Below are positions 22,526 to 30,451 of a stretch of 33,149 bases of DNA, in pieces. The stretch lies in contig JAAWCD010000048.1 of the NCBI GenBank assembly GCA_022793095.1, positions 1 to 33,149 of the forward strand. Direction: 5' to 3'. The position numbers and the translations under genes are program-made. The first letter of the stretch is position 1; every line of letters begins with the position of its first letter. Below the pieces are notes generated by a model. The model saw only the letters and a program-made list of their open reading frames with translations, was not told where the DNA came from and did no database searches. The DNA comes from Oscillospiraceae bacterium (lineage in GTDB: Bacteria; Bacillota; Clostridia; Oscillospirales; Oscillospiraceae).

Positions 22526-23128
22526 ATGGAGTATTTTCCCCCAGCCCTGGAAAACCTGGTGGAGCAGTTTGCCCGCCTGCCGGGCATTGGCAGCAAGACC
22601 GCCCAGCGGCTGGCTTTTTTCGTGCTGAACCTGCCGGAGGAGGACGCCCGGACCTTCGCCGAAGCGATTTTAGAGGCCAAGCAGACCGTGACCTGCTGCC
22701 CGGTGTGCCAGAACCTGACGCAGGGCGAGGGGCCCTGCGCCATCTGCCGCAGCGTGAAGCGGGACCAATCGACCGTGTGCGTGGTGGCCGACCCCAAGGA
22801 TGTGGTGGCCATGGAGCGGGCCAGAGAGTACAACGGACTTTACCATGTGCTCCACGGGGTGATTTCCCCCATGAATCACGTGGGGCCGGACGATTTGCAC
22901 ATCAGCTCATTGGTGGGGCGGGTCAGCGGCGGAGGAATTCAGGAGGTCATCATGGCCACCAACCCGGACACGGAGGGGGAGGCCACCGCCATGTACCTGT
23001 CCCGGCTGCTGAAGCCCTTCGGGGTGAAGACCACCCGGCTGGCCTACGGCATCCCGGTGGGCGGACACCTGGAGTACGCCGACGACGCCACCCTGATGCG
23101 GGCCCTGGAAGGCCGAAGAGAGATGTGA
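22526..23128 (+). CDS. recR: Recombination mediator protein RecR
   Basis: A 200-aa RecFOR-pathway protein that helps load RecA at gaps. Order of motifs: helix-hairpin-helix LARLPGIGSKTAQRLAF-like N-terminus, C4 zinc finger CCPVCQNLTQGEGPCAIC (~residues 57-75), Toprim segment VCVVADPKDVVAMERA, then LHISSLVGRV and EVIMATNPDTEGEATAMYL, ending with RLAYGIPVGGHLEYADD. Full length. RBS GGAGG lies before ATG. Often adjacent to dnaX and a YbaB gene; those are not here. Its stop overlaps the next ATG (TGATG). Confidence 0.97.
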   Translation: MEYFPPALENLVEQFARLPGIGSKTAQRLAFFVLNLPEEDARTFAEAILEAKQTVTCCPVCQNLTQGEGPCAICRSVKRDQSTVCVVADPKDVVAMERAREYNGLYHVLHGVISPMNHVGPDDLHISSLVGRVSGGGIQEVIMATNPDTEGEATAMYLSRLLKPFGVKTTRLAYGIPVGGHLEYADDATLMRALEGRREM

Positions 23129-23625
23129 TGGAGCGGCTCTTAATCCTGGGCAGCGGCGGGGCTGGGAAGTCCACCCTGGCCCGGCGGCTGGGGGAGCGGA
23201 CCGGCCTGCCGGTGATTCACCTGGACCGGATGTGGTGGAGGCCCGGCTGGGTGAACCGCTCCCGGGAGGAGTTCGACCGCCTGCTGGAGCGGGAATTGGC
23301 CGGGGACCGCTGGATTATCGACGGGAATTACGACCGGACCCTGGGGCTGCGGCTGGCCAGAGCGGACACGGTGGTGTTTCTGGACTATCCGGTCCGGACC
23401 TGCCTCTGGGGTGCCCTGCGGCGGGTGGTCCGCTACCGGGGGAAGAGCCGCCCGGATATGACGGAGGGCTGTCCGGAACGGCTGGACCCGGAGTTCGTGA
23501 AGTGGATTCTGGAGTTCCGGCGGGAGATACGGCCCCAGACGCTGGCCCGGCTGGCGGCGTGGGACGGGGAGGTTCATTCCTTTTCCCGCCGCCGGGACTG
23601 CGAGGCGTGGCTGAAGGTTCTTTGA
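23128..23625 (+). CDS. P-loop NTPase, FlaR/adenylate kinase-like
   Basis: A 165-aa kinase-fold protein. Walker A ILGSGGAGKSTLARRLG (~residues 5-21), then LPVIHLDRMWWRPGW, WIIDGNYDRTLGLRLARAD and VVFLDYPVRTCLWGALRRV are the marks of the 'DNA topology modulation protein FlaR'/adenylate kinase-related group. The true substrate is unknown; a small-molecule or nucleotide kinase is likely. It starts on the recR stop, so it is translationally coupled. An intrinsic terminator follows 4 bases after the stop. Confidence 0.85.
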   Translation: MERLLILGSGGAGKSTLARRLGERTGLPVIHLDRMWWRPGWVNRSREEFDRLLERELAGDRWIIDGNYDRTLGLRLARADTVVFLDYPVRTCLWGALRRVVRYRGKSRPDMTEGCPERLDPEFVKWILEFRREIRPQTLARLAAWDGEVHSFSRRRDCEAWLKVL

Positions 23626-23628
23626 GAG

Positions 23629-23665
23629 AAAAGCTCTGCTTCCGGACTGGGAAGCGGAGCTTTTG
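23629..23665 (+). terminator. Intrinsic terminator of the rpe-recR-kinase transcript
   Basis: Arms AAAGCTCTGCTTCC and GGAAGCGGAGCTTT (one G-T pair) with a ~5-nt loop, then TTTTGTTTGTTTG. Confidence 0.88.
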
Positions 23666-23710
23666 TTTGTTTGGATGCCGGAATTTTTTGCATTTTTGGC
23701 GTCTTTCACG

Positions 23711-23739
23711 TTGCGCGGGCCGAACATCCATGCTATAAT
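23711..23739 (+). promoter_or_regulatory. Sigma-A promoter of the methyltransferase gene
   Basis: TTGCGC (23711-23716), 17-bp spacer, TATAAT (23734-23739). It fixes the transcript start near 23746, which rules out the longer upstream open frame. Confidence 0.82.
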
Positions 23740-23776
23740 GTCAAAGATTTTACATGTAATGTGGAGTAGTGGAGCT

Positions 23777-24649
23777 ATGTGGATTTCAAATCGCTGGACG
23801 GATTATGAGCTGATTGACTGCGGCCGGGGGGAGAAGCTGGAGCGCTGGGGGGACAAGCTGCTGGTGCGGCCGGACCCCCAGGCCATCTGGAACACGCCCC
23901 GCAGGCATCCGGGCTGGAAGAAGCACGACGCCCGGTATGCCCGCTCGTCCACGGGCGGGGGGCAGTGGGAGGCCAACCGCCTGCCGGAGCGCTGGACGGT
24001 CCGCTATGGGGGCCTGACCTTCAACGTCAAGCCCATGAACTTCAAGCACACGGGGCTCTTTCCCGAGCAGGCGGTGAACTGGGACTTTGCCCAACAGATG
24101 ATTCAGGGCGCGGGCCGGGAAATCAGCGTGCTCAACCTGTTCGCCTACACCGGCGGGGCCACGGCGGCCTGCGCGGCGGCGGGGGCGAAGGTGTGCCATG
24201 TGGACGCGGCCAAGGGCATGGTGTCCTGGGCGAAGGAGAACGCCAAAGCCTCCGGGCTGGAAAACGCGCCCATCCGCTGGATTACCGACGACTGCGCCAA
24301 GTTCGTGGAGCGGGAAATCCGGCGGGGGCGGCGCTACGACGCCATTATCATGGACCCGCCCTCTTACGGGCGGGGGCCCTCCGGCGAGATTTGGAAGCTG
24401 GAGGAGCATTTATATCCCTTTGTGGAGCTGGCGGCGGGGGTGCTGTCGGAGCAGCCTCTGTTTGTCATCATCAATTCCTACACCACAGGGCTGGCGCCCT
24501 CGGTGCTGGGGTACATTCTGGACACCCTGGTGACGCCGGAGCACGGCGGACATACGGAATGTCAGGAGCTGGGGCTCCCGGTCACGGTCAACGGCCTGGC
24601 CCTGCCCTGCGGCTCTACAGGACGTTGGATTTCTCCTTCTTTTTCTTGA
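23777..24649 (+). CDS. Class I SAM-dependent methyltransferase (RlmI/RlmK-like)
   Basis: 290 aa. An N-terminal segment YELIDCGRGEKLERWGDKLLVRPDPQ is followed by RYGGLTFNVKPMNFKHTGLFPEQAVNWDF. The SAM-binding core is LNLFAYTGGATAACAAAGA, then VDAAKGMVSWAKENAKASG, and the catalytic MDPPSYGRGPSGEIWKLE. The family contains 23S rRNA cytosine methyltransferases; a PUA domain is absent. Start: ATG 23777, with GTGGAG close upstream and downstream of the promoter. The natural C-terminus (PCGSTGRW) is extended by ISPSFS, encoded by a family A hairpin whose loop holds the TGA. Confidence 0.88.
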   Translation: MWISNRWTDYELIDCGRGEKLERWGDKLLVRPDPQAIWNTPRRHPGWKKHDARYARSSTGGGQWEANRLPERWTVRYGGLTFNVKPMNFKHTGLFPEQAVNWDFAQQMIQGAGREISVLNLFAYTGGATAACAAAGAKVCHVDAAKGMVSWAKENAKASGLENAPIRWITDDCAKFVEREIRRGRRYDAIIMDPPSYGRGPSGEIWKLEEHLYPFVELAAGVLSEQPLFVIINSYTTGLAPSVLGYILDTLVTPEHGGHTECQELGLPVTVNGLALPCGSTGRWISPSFS

Positions 24650-24750
24650 AAGAAAAAGAAGCAAAAAGAACTTCAAGCTGCGCTCTATTGCCAGATTTTC
24701 AGTAGAATCAGTTTAAAGTTCTTTTGGTTCTTTTCTTTCAAGAAAAGAAC
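24636..24750. repeat. Complete family A unit: two inverted hairpins around a core
   Basis: Left hairpin CTTCTTTTTCTT-GA-AAGAAAAAGAAG (24636-24661), box CAAAAAGAACTTCAAGCTG, ~28-bp core, reversed box CAGTTTAAAGTTCTTTTG, right hairpin GTTCTTTTCTT-TC-AAGAAAAGAAC (24727-24750). Overall a 115-bp element with inverted ends. The methyltransferase stop TGA (24647-24649) is in the left loop. The core aligns with the reverse complement of the 76-bp array core. Confidence 0.88.
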
Positions 24751-24776
24751 AATTCTGCGAAAACGAGGACAACGAC

Positions 24777-25610
24777 ATGGCAAACGCGATCATTGAGACA
24801 AAAGACCTGAGATTTTCCTACACCGGGGGCCAAACGGTGCTGGACGGGGTGGACCTGACCATTGAGGAGGGCTCTTTCGTGGCGGTGCTGGGGCACAACG
24901 GCTCGGGGAAGTCCACCCTGGCCAAGCATATGAACGCCATCCTGCTGCCCACCGGCGGCGCGGTCTACGTGGCGGGCACGGACACCGGGGACGAGGAAAA
25001 GCTGCTGGACATCCGGCGGACCGTGGGCATGGTGTTCCAGAACCCGGACAACCAGATTGTGGCCAATGTGGTGGAAGAGGACGTGGCCTTCGCGCCGGAG
25101 AACCTGGGGGTGCCGCCGGAGGAAATCCGCCAGCGGGTGGACGAGGCCCTGGAGATGGTGGGCATGACCGGGTACACCACCCATGCCCCCCATCTGCTCT
25201 CCGGCGGACAGAAGCAGCGGGTAGCCATCGCGGGCGTGATTGCCATGCGGCCCCGGTGCATCGTTCTGGACGAGCCCACCGCCATGCTGGACCCGGTGGG
25301 GCGGCAGGAGGTGCTGTCCACCATCCGGGAGCTGAACCGGAAGCTTGGCATTACGATGGTGCTGATTACCCACCACATGGACGAGGCGGCTCAGGCCGGG
25401 CGGCTGATTGTGATGAGCAAGGGCCGGGTCGTCCACGACGGACCGCCGGAGGAGGTGTTTCAAAAGGTGGAGGACCTGAAGGCGCTGGGCCTCACGGTGC
25501 CCGAGCCGGTGGAGCTCATTTGGCGGCTGAGAAACGAGGGCGTCGATATCCCCTTGGGGCCGCTGACCGTGGAGGAGTGCGCCCAGGCGGTCTACCGGGC
25601 GCTGGCGTGA
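24777..25610 (+). CDS. ecfA1: ECF transporter ATPase A1
   Basis: A 277-aa ATP-binding protein of an energy-coupling factor transporter. Walker A GHNGSGKST (~39-47), Q-loop VFQNPDNQIVANVVEEDVAF (ECF-type), signature LLSGGQKQR (~141), Walker B CIVLDEPTAMLDP, and switch histidine in ITHHMDEAA. In the group II ECF system EcfA1 and A2 form a heterodimer that couples through EcfT to interchangeable substrate-binding S proteins for vitamins or metals. The ATG has GAGGAC upstream, a modest RBS. A duplicated repeat region of ~340 bases separates it from ecfA2, which is unusual because these genes normally abut or overlap. Confidence 0.94.
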   Translation: MANAIIETKDLRFSYTGGQTVLDGVDLTIEEGSFVAVLGHNGSGKSTLAKHMNAILLPTGGAVYVAGTDTGDEEKLLDIRRTVGMVFQNPDNQIVANVVEEDVAFAPENLGVPPEEIRQRVDEALEMVGMTGYTTHAPHLLSGGQKQRVAIAGVIAMRPRCIVLDEPTAMLDPVGRQEVLSTIRELNRKLGITMVLITHHMDEAAQAGRLIVMSKGRVVHDGPPEEVFQKVEDLKALGLTVPEPVELIWRLRNEGVDIPLGPLTVEECAQAVYRALA

Positions 25611-25646
25611 GGTGTACCTCCGGGTATTACGGATGTCATTCGACGG

Positions 25647-25742
25647 TAGGGCCCGATGGGGTCATCGGGCCCTACAGACATGCAGCTGGCCGAAGTAGAA
25701 CCAGCTCGAAGTTCTTTGCCAAGCTTTCGTTCAAGAAAGCGG
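25647..25742. repeat. Family B + family A composite, copy 1 of a direct duplication
   Basis: Family B hairpin TAGGGCCCGATG-gggt-CATCGGGCCCTA (12-bp arms, 25647-25674) is followed by a core with GTAGAACCAG, the reversed box CTCGAAGTTCTTTGCC and hairpin GCTTTC-gttcaa-GAAAGC (25723-25740). Confidence 0.88.
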
Positions 25743-25813
25743 AGACGGCCTGATGGAACGGCCCGCTCTACATGCTGTACCTCTGAACCGGCGCGTCAAA
25801 CGCCTGAAGCCAC

Positions 25814-25906
25814 GGCCCGATGGGGTCATCGGGCCCTACAGACATGCAGCTGGCCGAAGTAGAACCAGCTTGAAGTTCTTTGCCAAGCTTTCGTTCAAGA
25901 AAGCGG
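25814..25906. repeat. Family B + family A composite, copy 2 of a direct duplication
   Basis: 93 bp, offset 164 from copy 1, with one base different (T at the position where copy 1 has C in CCAGCTCGAAG). Hairpins: GGCCCGATG-gggt-CATCGGGCC (25814-25835) and GCTTTC-gttcaa-GAAAGC (25887-25904). Confidence 0.88.
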
Positions 25907-25948
25907 GCGTGACCTTTCTTAAGAAGGCATGCACCACACAAAAAAAGG

Positions 25949-26827
25949 ATGGAATTGATTTTGGAACCAATACTGGAAACGAGGCATTTGACCCACACCT
26001 ACAGCATGGGCACCCCCTTTCAGCGGGACGCCCTCACCAGCGTGGATTTTACCGTCTACCCCGGGGAATACCTGGGCGTCATCGGCCACACCGGATCAGG
26101 CAAATCCACGCTGATTCAGCACCTCAACGGACTCCTCAAGCCCACCTCGGGCACGGTCCTCTTTCAGGGACAGGATATCTGGGCCGCCAAGGAGCGCACC
26201 CGCCAGATTCGCTTCCAGGTGGGCCTGGTGTTCCAATACCCGGAATACCAGCTCTTTGAGGAGACCGTTTACAAGGACATCGCCTTCGGACCCGCCAATA
26301 TGGGCCTGGACGGGAAGGAAATTGACCGCCGGGTCCGGCAGGCGGCGGAGTTCGTGGGCCTGAAGGAAGCCACGCTGGAGAAGTCCCCCTTCGAGCTCTC
26401 CGGCGGCCAGAAGCGCCGGGTGGCCATCGCGGGGGTCATCGCCATGGAACCGGCGGTGCTGGTGCTGGACGAGCCCACCGCCGGTCTGGACCCGATGGGG
26501 GTGGAGAGCATCCTAAAAAATATCCGGGACTACCACGAAGCCAAAAACGCCGCCATCGTCATGGTGTCCCACTCCATGGAGGACGTGGCCCGGACCGCAG
26601 ACCGGCTGGTGGTGGTCAACGATGGGAAGATCCCCTATGCGGGCACGCCCCGGGAGGTGTTTTCCCACGGCGCGGAGCTGGAGGCCATGGGCCTGGGCAT
26701 CCCCAAGGTGACGTCGGTGTTCCACCGGCTGCGTCAGCTGGGGCTGGACATCGACCCGTCCGTGTACACGATGGAGGAGGCGGTTTCCGCCCTTCTGGCG
26801 CGGAAAGGAGGGCGGAGATCATGCTGA
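25949..26827 (+). CDS. ecfA2: ECF transporter ATPase A2
   Basis: A 292-aa partner ATPase of EcfA1. Walker A GHTGSGKST (~46-54), Q-loop FQYPEYQLFEETVYKDIAFGP, signature ELSGGQKRR, Walker B VLVLDEPTAGLDP, switch His in VSHSMEDVA. The EYQLFEETV text is the A2-type Q-loop region. The ATG at 25949 touches the only AAAGG, so TTG at 25955 or 25961, a few bases after AAGGATGG, could be the true start; the difference is 2-4 residues. The 3' end overlaps ecfT by 7 bases. Confidence 0.93.
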   Translation: MELILEPILETRHLTHTYSMGTPFQRDALTSVDFTVYPGEYLGVIGHTGSGKSTLIQHLNGLLKPTSGTVLFQGQDIWAAKERTRQIRFQVGLVFQYPEYQLFEETVYKDIAFGPANMGLDGKEIDRRVRQAAEFVGLKEATLEKSPFELSGGQKRRVAIAGVIAMEPAVLVLDEPTAGLDPMGVESILKNIRDYHEAKNAAIVMVSHSMEDVARTADRLVVVNDGKIPYAGTPREVFSHGAELEAMGLGIPKVTSVFHRLRQLGLDIDPSVYTMEEAVSALLARKGGRRSC

Positions 26828-27627
26828 AGGATATCACGCTGGGCCAGTATTTCCCCGGCAATACGGTGGTTCACAGGCTGGACCCCCGGACCAAGCTGCT
26901 GCTGACCGTGGTTTACATTGCGGCGCTGTTTCTGGCGGAACAGCTGGTGAGCTACGGGATTCTTCTGGCGGCGCTGGCGGGCTGCATCGCCCTGGCCAAG
27001 CTGAAGCCCAAGACGATTTTGAAGGGCCTGAAGCCGGTCCTGGTCATTTTGATTCTCACCGCAGTGCTCAATCTGTTCTACACGCCGGGAGAAACCGTGC
27101 TGGCCCGGGTCTGGATTTTCACCATTACCCTGGAGGGCGTCTGGACGGCCTTCTTTATGGTGCTGCGGATTATGATGCTGATTACCGGCACCTTCCTGCT
27201 GACCTACACCACCTCGCCCATCCTGCTGACAGACGGGCTGGAGAGCCTGCTGAATCCCTTGAAGAAGCTCCATGTGCCCGTCCACGAGCTGGCCATGATG
27301 ATGTCGATCGCGCTGCGGTTCATTCCTACCCTGATTGAGGAGACGGACAAAATCATGTCCGCCCAGCGGGCCAGAGGCGCGGACTTCGATTCGGGCAACC
27401 TGATTCAGAAGGCAAAGGCCCTGCTGCCCCTGCTGGTGCCCCTGTTCATCTCGGCGTTCCGCCGGGCCGACGAGCTGGCGGTGGCCATGGAGTGCCGGTG
27501 CTATCACGGCGGCGAGGGCCGGACCAGGATGCGCCAGCTCAAGTATGAGCGGAGGGACGCGCTCGCCCTGATATTCGGCCTGGTCATTGCCGCCGTGGTG
27601 GGCGTATTGGGCTGGATGGGGCTGTAA
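26821..27627 (+). CDS. ecfT: ECF transporter transmembrane protein EcfT
   Basis: A 268-aa integral membrane coupling protein with about five or six helices. Opening QYFPGNTVVHRLDPRTKLLLTVVYIAALF is family-typical. The two cytoplasmic Ala-Arg-Gly-type coupling motifs that contact the ATPases are visible as AQRARGAD and AMECRCYHGG, the second with the usual degenerate form. RBS GGAGGGCGGAG is inside the ecfA2 end. No S component lies nearby, as expected for a shared (group II) module. In many Firmicutes truA lies downstream; here a GNAT gene and repeats come first. Confidence 0.94.
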   Translation: MLKDITLGQYFPGNTVVHRLDPRTKLLLTVVYIAALFLAEQLVSYGILLAALAGCIALAKLKPKTILKGLKPVLVILILTAVLNLFYTPGETVLARVWIFTITLEGVWTAFFMVLRIMMLITGTFLLTYTTSPILLTDGLESLLNPLKKLHVPVHELAMMMSIALRFIPTLIEETDKIMSAQRARGADFDSGNLIQKAKALLPLLVPLFISAFRRADELAVAMECRCYHGGEGRTRMRQLKYERRDALALIFGLVIAAVVGVLGWMGL

Positions 27628-27877
27628 AGGAATTTAGCTTGCCAGATAAAAAAGCGGTTGGAATGCCGCTCCAGCCAAGGGCAAAAGGGAGGGATGAGGG
27701 CATCCCTCCGGCGAACGTTTCAGGAGGGTTTCCGCCTGATTGAAGCGGCGAATACACTGTTTGATAAACGCGCGGGGCCGGATAGTGCTGTAAAGGACTT
27801 CTGCTTGCCAGATGGAAGGGAAGACAAACTGCCGCGCCGCCTACAGCCCGCGCACGCCTAAAAGGAGGAGTTGGAAG
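27621..27877. other. Intergenic region between ecfT and GNAT gene
   Basis: About 250 bases. A 26-bp direct repeat (GCTGTAAAGGAnTTnnGCTTGCCAGA pattern; 27621-27646 and 27787-27812, 23/26 identical) brackets a hairpin GGAGGGATG-aggg-CATCCCTCC (27688-27709). No T run, no clear promoter and no gene seen. Confidence 0.6.
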
Positions 27878-28372
27878 ATGGAGATTCGGCCTGCTGCTTT
27901 GGCGGACCTGGACGCTATCATGGAGATTTACGAGCATGCCCGGACCTACATGGCCGAGCAGGGAAACGCCAGTCAATGGGGGCAGTTCTACCCCTTCCGG
28001 GAGCTGCTGGAGGAGGACATCCGGAAGAACCAGTGCTATGTCTGCACAGTGTCCGGCCAGGTGTGCGGCGTGTTTGTGCTGGTTCTGGGGGAGGAGCCCA
28101 ATTACCGGGTGATTGAGGGGGGAAGCTGGAAAAACAGCAACCCCTACGGCGTCATTCACCGGCTGGCCAGCGGCGGGACGGTTCCCGGCGTGTTCGGGGC
28201 CTGCCTGGAATTCTGCAAGGCACAAATCCCTGACTTGCGGGCGGACACCCACGAGAATAACCGCACCATGCAGCATCTGCTGGAGAAGTACGGCTTTGAG
28301 CGGCGGGGCGTCATCCGCATTCAGGACGGCGACACCGTGGACGGGAGCTCCAGGATTGCCTATCAGCTGTGA
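27878..28372 (+). CDS. GNAT family N-acetyltransferase
   Basis: 164 aa with the GNAT fold: β1 MEIRPAALADLDAIMEIYEHAR, central VCGVFVLVLGEEPNY, and the late DTHENNRTMQHLLEKYGFERRGVIRI typical of acetyl-CoA-dependent acetyltransferases. The substrate is unknown. ATG 27878 has AAAAGGAGGAG 7-8 bases upstream, a clear start that excludes the longer open frame. It stands between ecfT and truA, which are neighbours in many Firmicutes, so it may be an insertion into that order (inference). Confidence 0.88.
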   Translation: MEIRPAALADLDAIMEIYEHARTYMAEQGNASQWGQFYPFRELLEEDIRKNQCYVCTVSGQVCGVFVLVLGEEPNYRVIEGGSWKNSNPYGVIHRLASGGTVPGVFGACLEFCKAQIPDLRADTHENNRTMQHLLEKYGFERRGVIRIQDGDTVDGSSRIAYQL

Positions 28373-28387
28373 GGCGGACGGAGGCGG

Positions 28388-28409
28388 CGGCGGGGGCCTG
28401 CCCCCGCCG
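28388..28409. repeat. GC-rich hairpin downstream of GNAT gene
   Basis: Perfect 10-bp arms CGGCGGGGGC / GCCCCCGCCG around CT. No T run; not a standard terminator. Confidence 0.65.
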
Positions 28410-28486
28410 TGCCAAAGCGTACCGGTTTAGCACACCGCACGAATTTGGACCGTTTTAAGAAAATCTAAATGGATGTTTAAAGACTT

Positions 28487-29266
28487 ATGAGGAATATTGC
28501 GTTAAAATTGATGTATGTGGGCACGGCCTATCACGGCTGGCAGGTGCAGAAGAACGCGGTCTCCGTGGCGGAGACCCTGGAAAAGGCCCTCTCCACCGTG
28601 GTCTGCCACCCGGTCAAATGTACCGGCGCGGGCCGCACGGACGCCGGGGTTCACGCGGAGGTCTACATTGCCAACTTCCGCACCTCCTCCGCCATTCCCT
28701 GCGACCGGATTCCCCTGGCGGTCAACACCCGCCTGCCGGACGACATTGTGGTGGTCTCCGCCCGGGAGGTCTCCGAGGGCTTCAACGCCATCGGATCCTG
28801 CATCCGCAAGGAGTACACGTACCGGGTGTTCAACTCCCGGATCCGCAACGCCTTTTACGTGGACCGGGCCTACTTCTATCCCAAGCACCTGGACGAAGGG
28901 GTCATGGCGGACGCGGCCTCCCGCTTTGTGGGCACCCATGACTTCGCCGCGGTCCGGGCGGTGGGCACCGATGTGAAAACCACGGTCCGCACGGTCTATT
29001 ACTTCGACGTGGCCCGCTCCGGCGACCTCATCGAATTGAAGGCCTGCGCCAACGGGTTTCTCTACAATATGGTCCGGGCCATGGTGGGCACGGTGCTTTA
29101 CGCCGCGGAGGGCAAGCTGACCCCGGACGGCATCAGCGGCATTCTGGAGCGGGGCAGCCGGACGGAGGCCGGGCCTACCGTGCCGCCAGGGGGGCTTTAC
29201 ATGACAAAGCTGTGGTATAACGAACCGGCCGGTCTGGAAACCGACCCGGAGGCATACAATGAGTGA
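28487..29266 (+). CDS. truA: tRNA pseudouridine(38-40) synthase TruA
   Basis: A 259-aa enzyme making pseudouridine in the anticodon stem-loop. It has the start MRNIALKLMYVGTAYHGWQ, the catalytic Asp in CTGAGRTDAGVHA, then FNAIGSCIRKEYTYRVFN, GTHDFAAVRAVG and NGFLYNMVRAMVGTVL. Full length. The ATG lacks a good Shine-Dalgarno (TTTAAAGACTT precedes it), so translation may be weak or leaderless-like. The end overlaps the DUF5711-like gene by 8 bases. Confidence 0.95.
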   Translation: MRNIALKLMYVGTAYHGWQVQKNAVSVAETLEKALSTVVCHPVKCTGAGRTDAGVHAEVYIANFRTSSAIPCDRIPLAVNTRLPDDIVVVSAREVSEGFNAIGSCIRKEYTYRVFNSRIRNAFYVDRAYFYPKHLDEGVMADAASRFVGTHDFAAVRAVGTDVKTTVRTVYYFDVARSGDLIELKACANGFLYNMVRAMVGTVLYAAEGKLTPDGISGILERGSRTEAGPTVPPGGLYMTKLWYNEPAGLETDPEAYNE

Positions 29267-30404
29267 AAAACGGCCGAGCCTGCTGGCGCGGCTGGCCGCG
29301 TTCCTCGTCACCGCGGCCCTGGTGGTGGGCGGGGTGGCGCTGGTGGCCTACCGGGACCGGATCAACCTGGACACCCTGCGGCGCTATCTCGCTTACCGGA
29401 CGCTGGAGAAGAACGAAAGCGGCCAGGCGGCGGAATTCCACTACACCGGAGACGAGTCCAACAGCTTCGCCGCCTTGGGCAACGGCCTGCTGGTGTGCTC
29501 CAAGACCAGCATTCAGCTCTTTTCCCAGAGCGGCGCTCTTTACATCGAGAAGAACGCCAGCATGGCCAATCCGGTGGTCTCCGTTGGAGGAGGAAAGGCC
29601 GTGGTGTACGACGTGGGCGGGGAGCGGCTGTATGTGTACGCCGACCGGCAGGAGGTCTTTTCCCTGAGCGGCAAGCGGATTCTCTCCGCCCGGATGAGCG
29701 AGTCAGGGGCCCTCACCGTCATCACCCAGGGCAGCGGGTACAAGGGGGTTGTGACCGCCTACGACGCGGGCTTTCAGGAGGTCATCGACGTCAACATCTC
29801 CAGCACATTCGTCATGGACGCCGTGACCTCGCCCAACGGGCGGTGGCTGGCGGTGGTGGCTCTGGGCCAAAACGGATCCGCGTTTGAAAGCTCGCTCCGG
29901 ATTTACGACACGCGGGGCAGCACCGGGGAACCGGTATCGGTTTCCAGCCTGGGGGACGATGTGGCGCTGGATATGCAATGGGACGAGGAGGGCGTCTGGG
30001 TGCAGCTGGAGCACGGGGTCGCTCTGGCGGGGGAGGACGGGACGGTGAAAGCCGTCTGGAGCAACAGCGGGCTGTACTTGAAGGAATTCTCCCTGGGGGG
30101 CGACGGGTTCGCGGCGCTGTTCATGGGCCGCTACCGGTCGGGCAATCTGGGCGAACTCATTCTGGTGGACGGCACAGGGACCCAGACCGCGGGGCTCAAC
30201 ATTCAGGATGAAGTGTTGTCCATCTCGGCGGCGGGCCGCTATGTGGCGGTACTGCACCCCGGGTCCCTTGTGATTTACGACCAGAATCTGGAGGCCTGCG
30301 CCACAGCCACGCTGGGCAATGAGGTCCGGCGGGTGATTCTGCGGCCGGACGGCACGGCGATGCTCATCGGGTCGGAGAGCGCCCGGCTGTATGTGCCGGG
30401 ATAG
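29259..30404 (+). CDS. DUF5711-like membrane-anchored β-propeller-type protein
   Basis: 381 aa. One N-terminal membrane helix (~10-30, LAAFLVTAALVVGGVALVAY) is followed by an outside domain rich in short β-strand repeats of the kind GNGLLVCSKTSIQLFSQSG, VVSVGGGKAVVYDVGG, SPNGRWLAVVAL and LRIYDTRG, consistent with a β-propeller. The pattern matches DUF5711 as I recall it. Function unknown. The ATG overlaps the truA end (ATGAGTGA), so it is coupled to truA. The CvpA gene follows in the same direction. Confidence 0.75.
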   Translation: MSEKRPSLLARLAAFLVTAALVVGGVALVAYRDRINLDTLRRYLAYRTLEKNESGQAAEFHYTGDESNSFAALGNGLLVCSKTSIQLFSQSGALYIEKNASMANPVVSVGGGKAVVYDVGGERLYVYADRQEVFSLSGKRILSARMSESGALTVITQGSGYKGVVTAYDAGFQEVIDVNISSTFVMDAVTSPNGRWLAVVALGQNGSAFESSLRIYDTRGSTGEPVSVSSLGDDVALDMQWDEEGVWVQLEHGVALAGEDGTVKAVWSNSGLYLKEFSLGGDGFAALFMGRYRSGNLGELILVDGTGTQTAGLNIQDEVLSISAAGRYVAVLHPGSLVIYDQNLEACATATLGNEVRRVILRPDGTAMLIGSESARLYVPG

Positions 30405-30451
30405 GCCGCTTTTCCCCCGCGTGCGGAGAAACGATATTTGGGAGGCTTTTT

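Larger units (their letters stand above)
25611..25948. other. 338-base spacer inside the ecf cassette, made of duplicated repeats
   Basis: It contains two direct copies of a 93-bp block (25650-25742 and 25814-25906) and ~70 bases between them. I see no gene or promoter in it. Confidence 0.7.

Noticed and set aside
23663-23776. Longer start for the methyltransferase
   Set aside because: It begins upstream of a good promoter (23711-23739) and the added residues do not resemble the family.
27628-27877. Riboswitch upstream of the GNAT gene
   Set aside because: Only one simple hairpin and a direct repeat are visible; no known riboswitch core was recognised.
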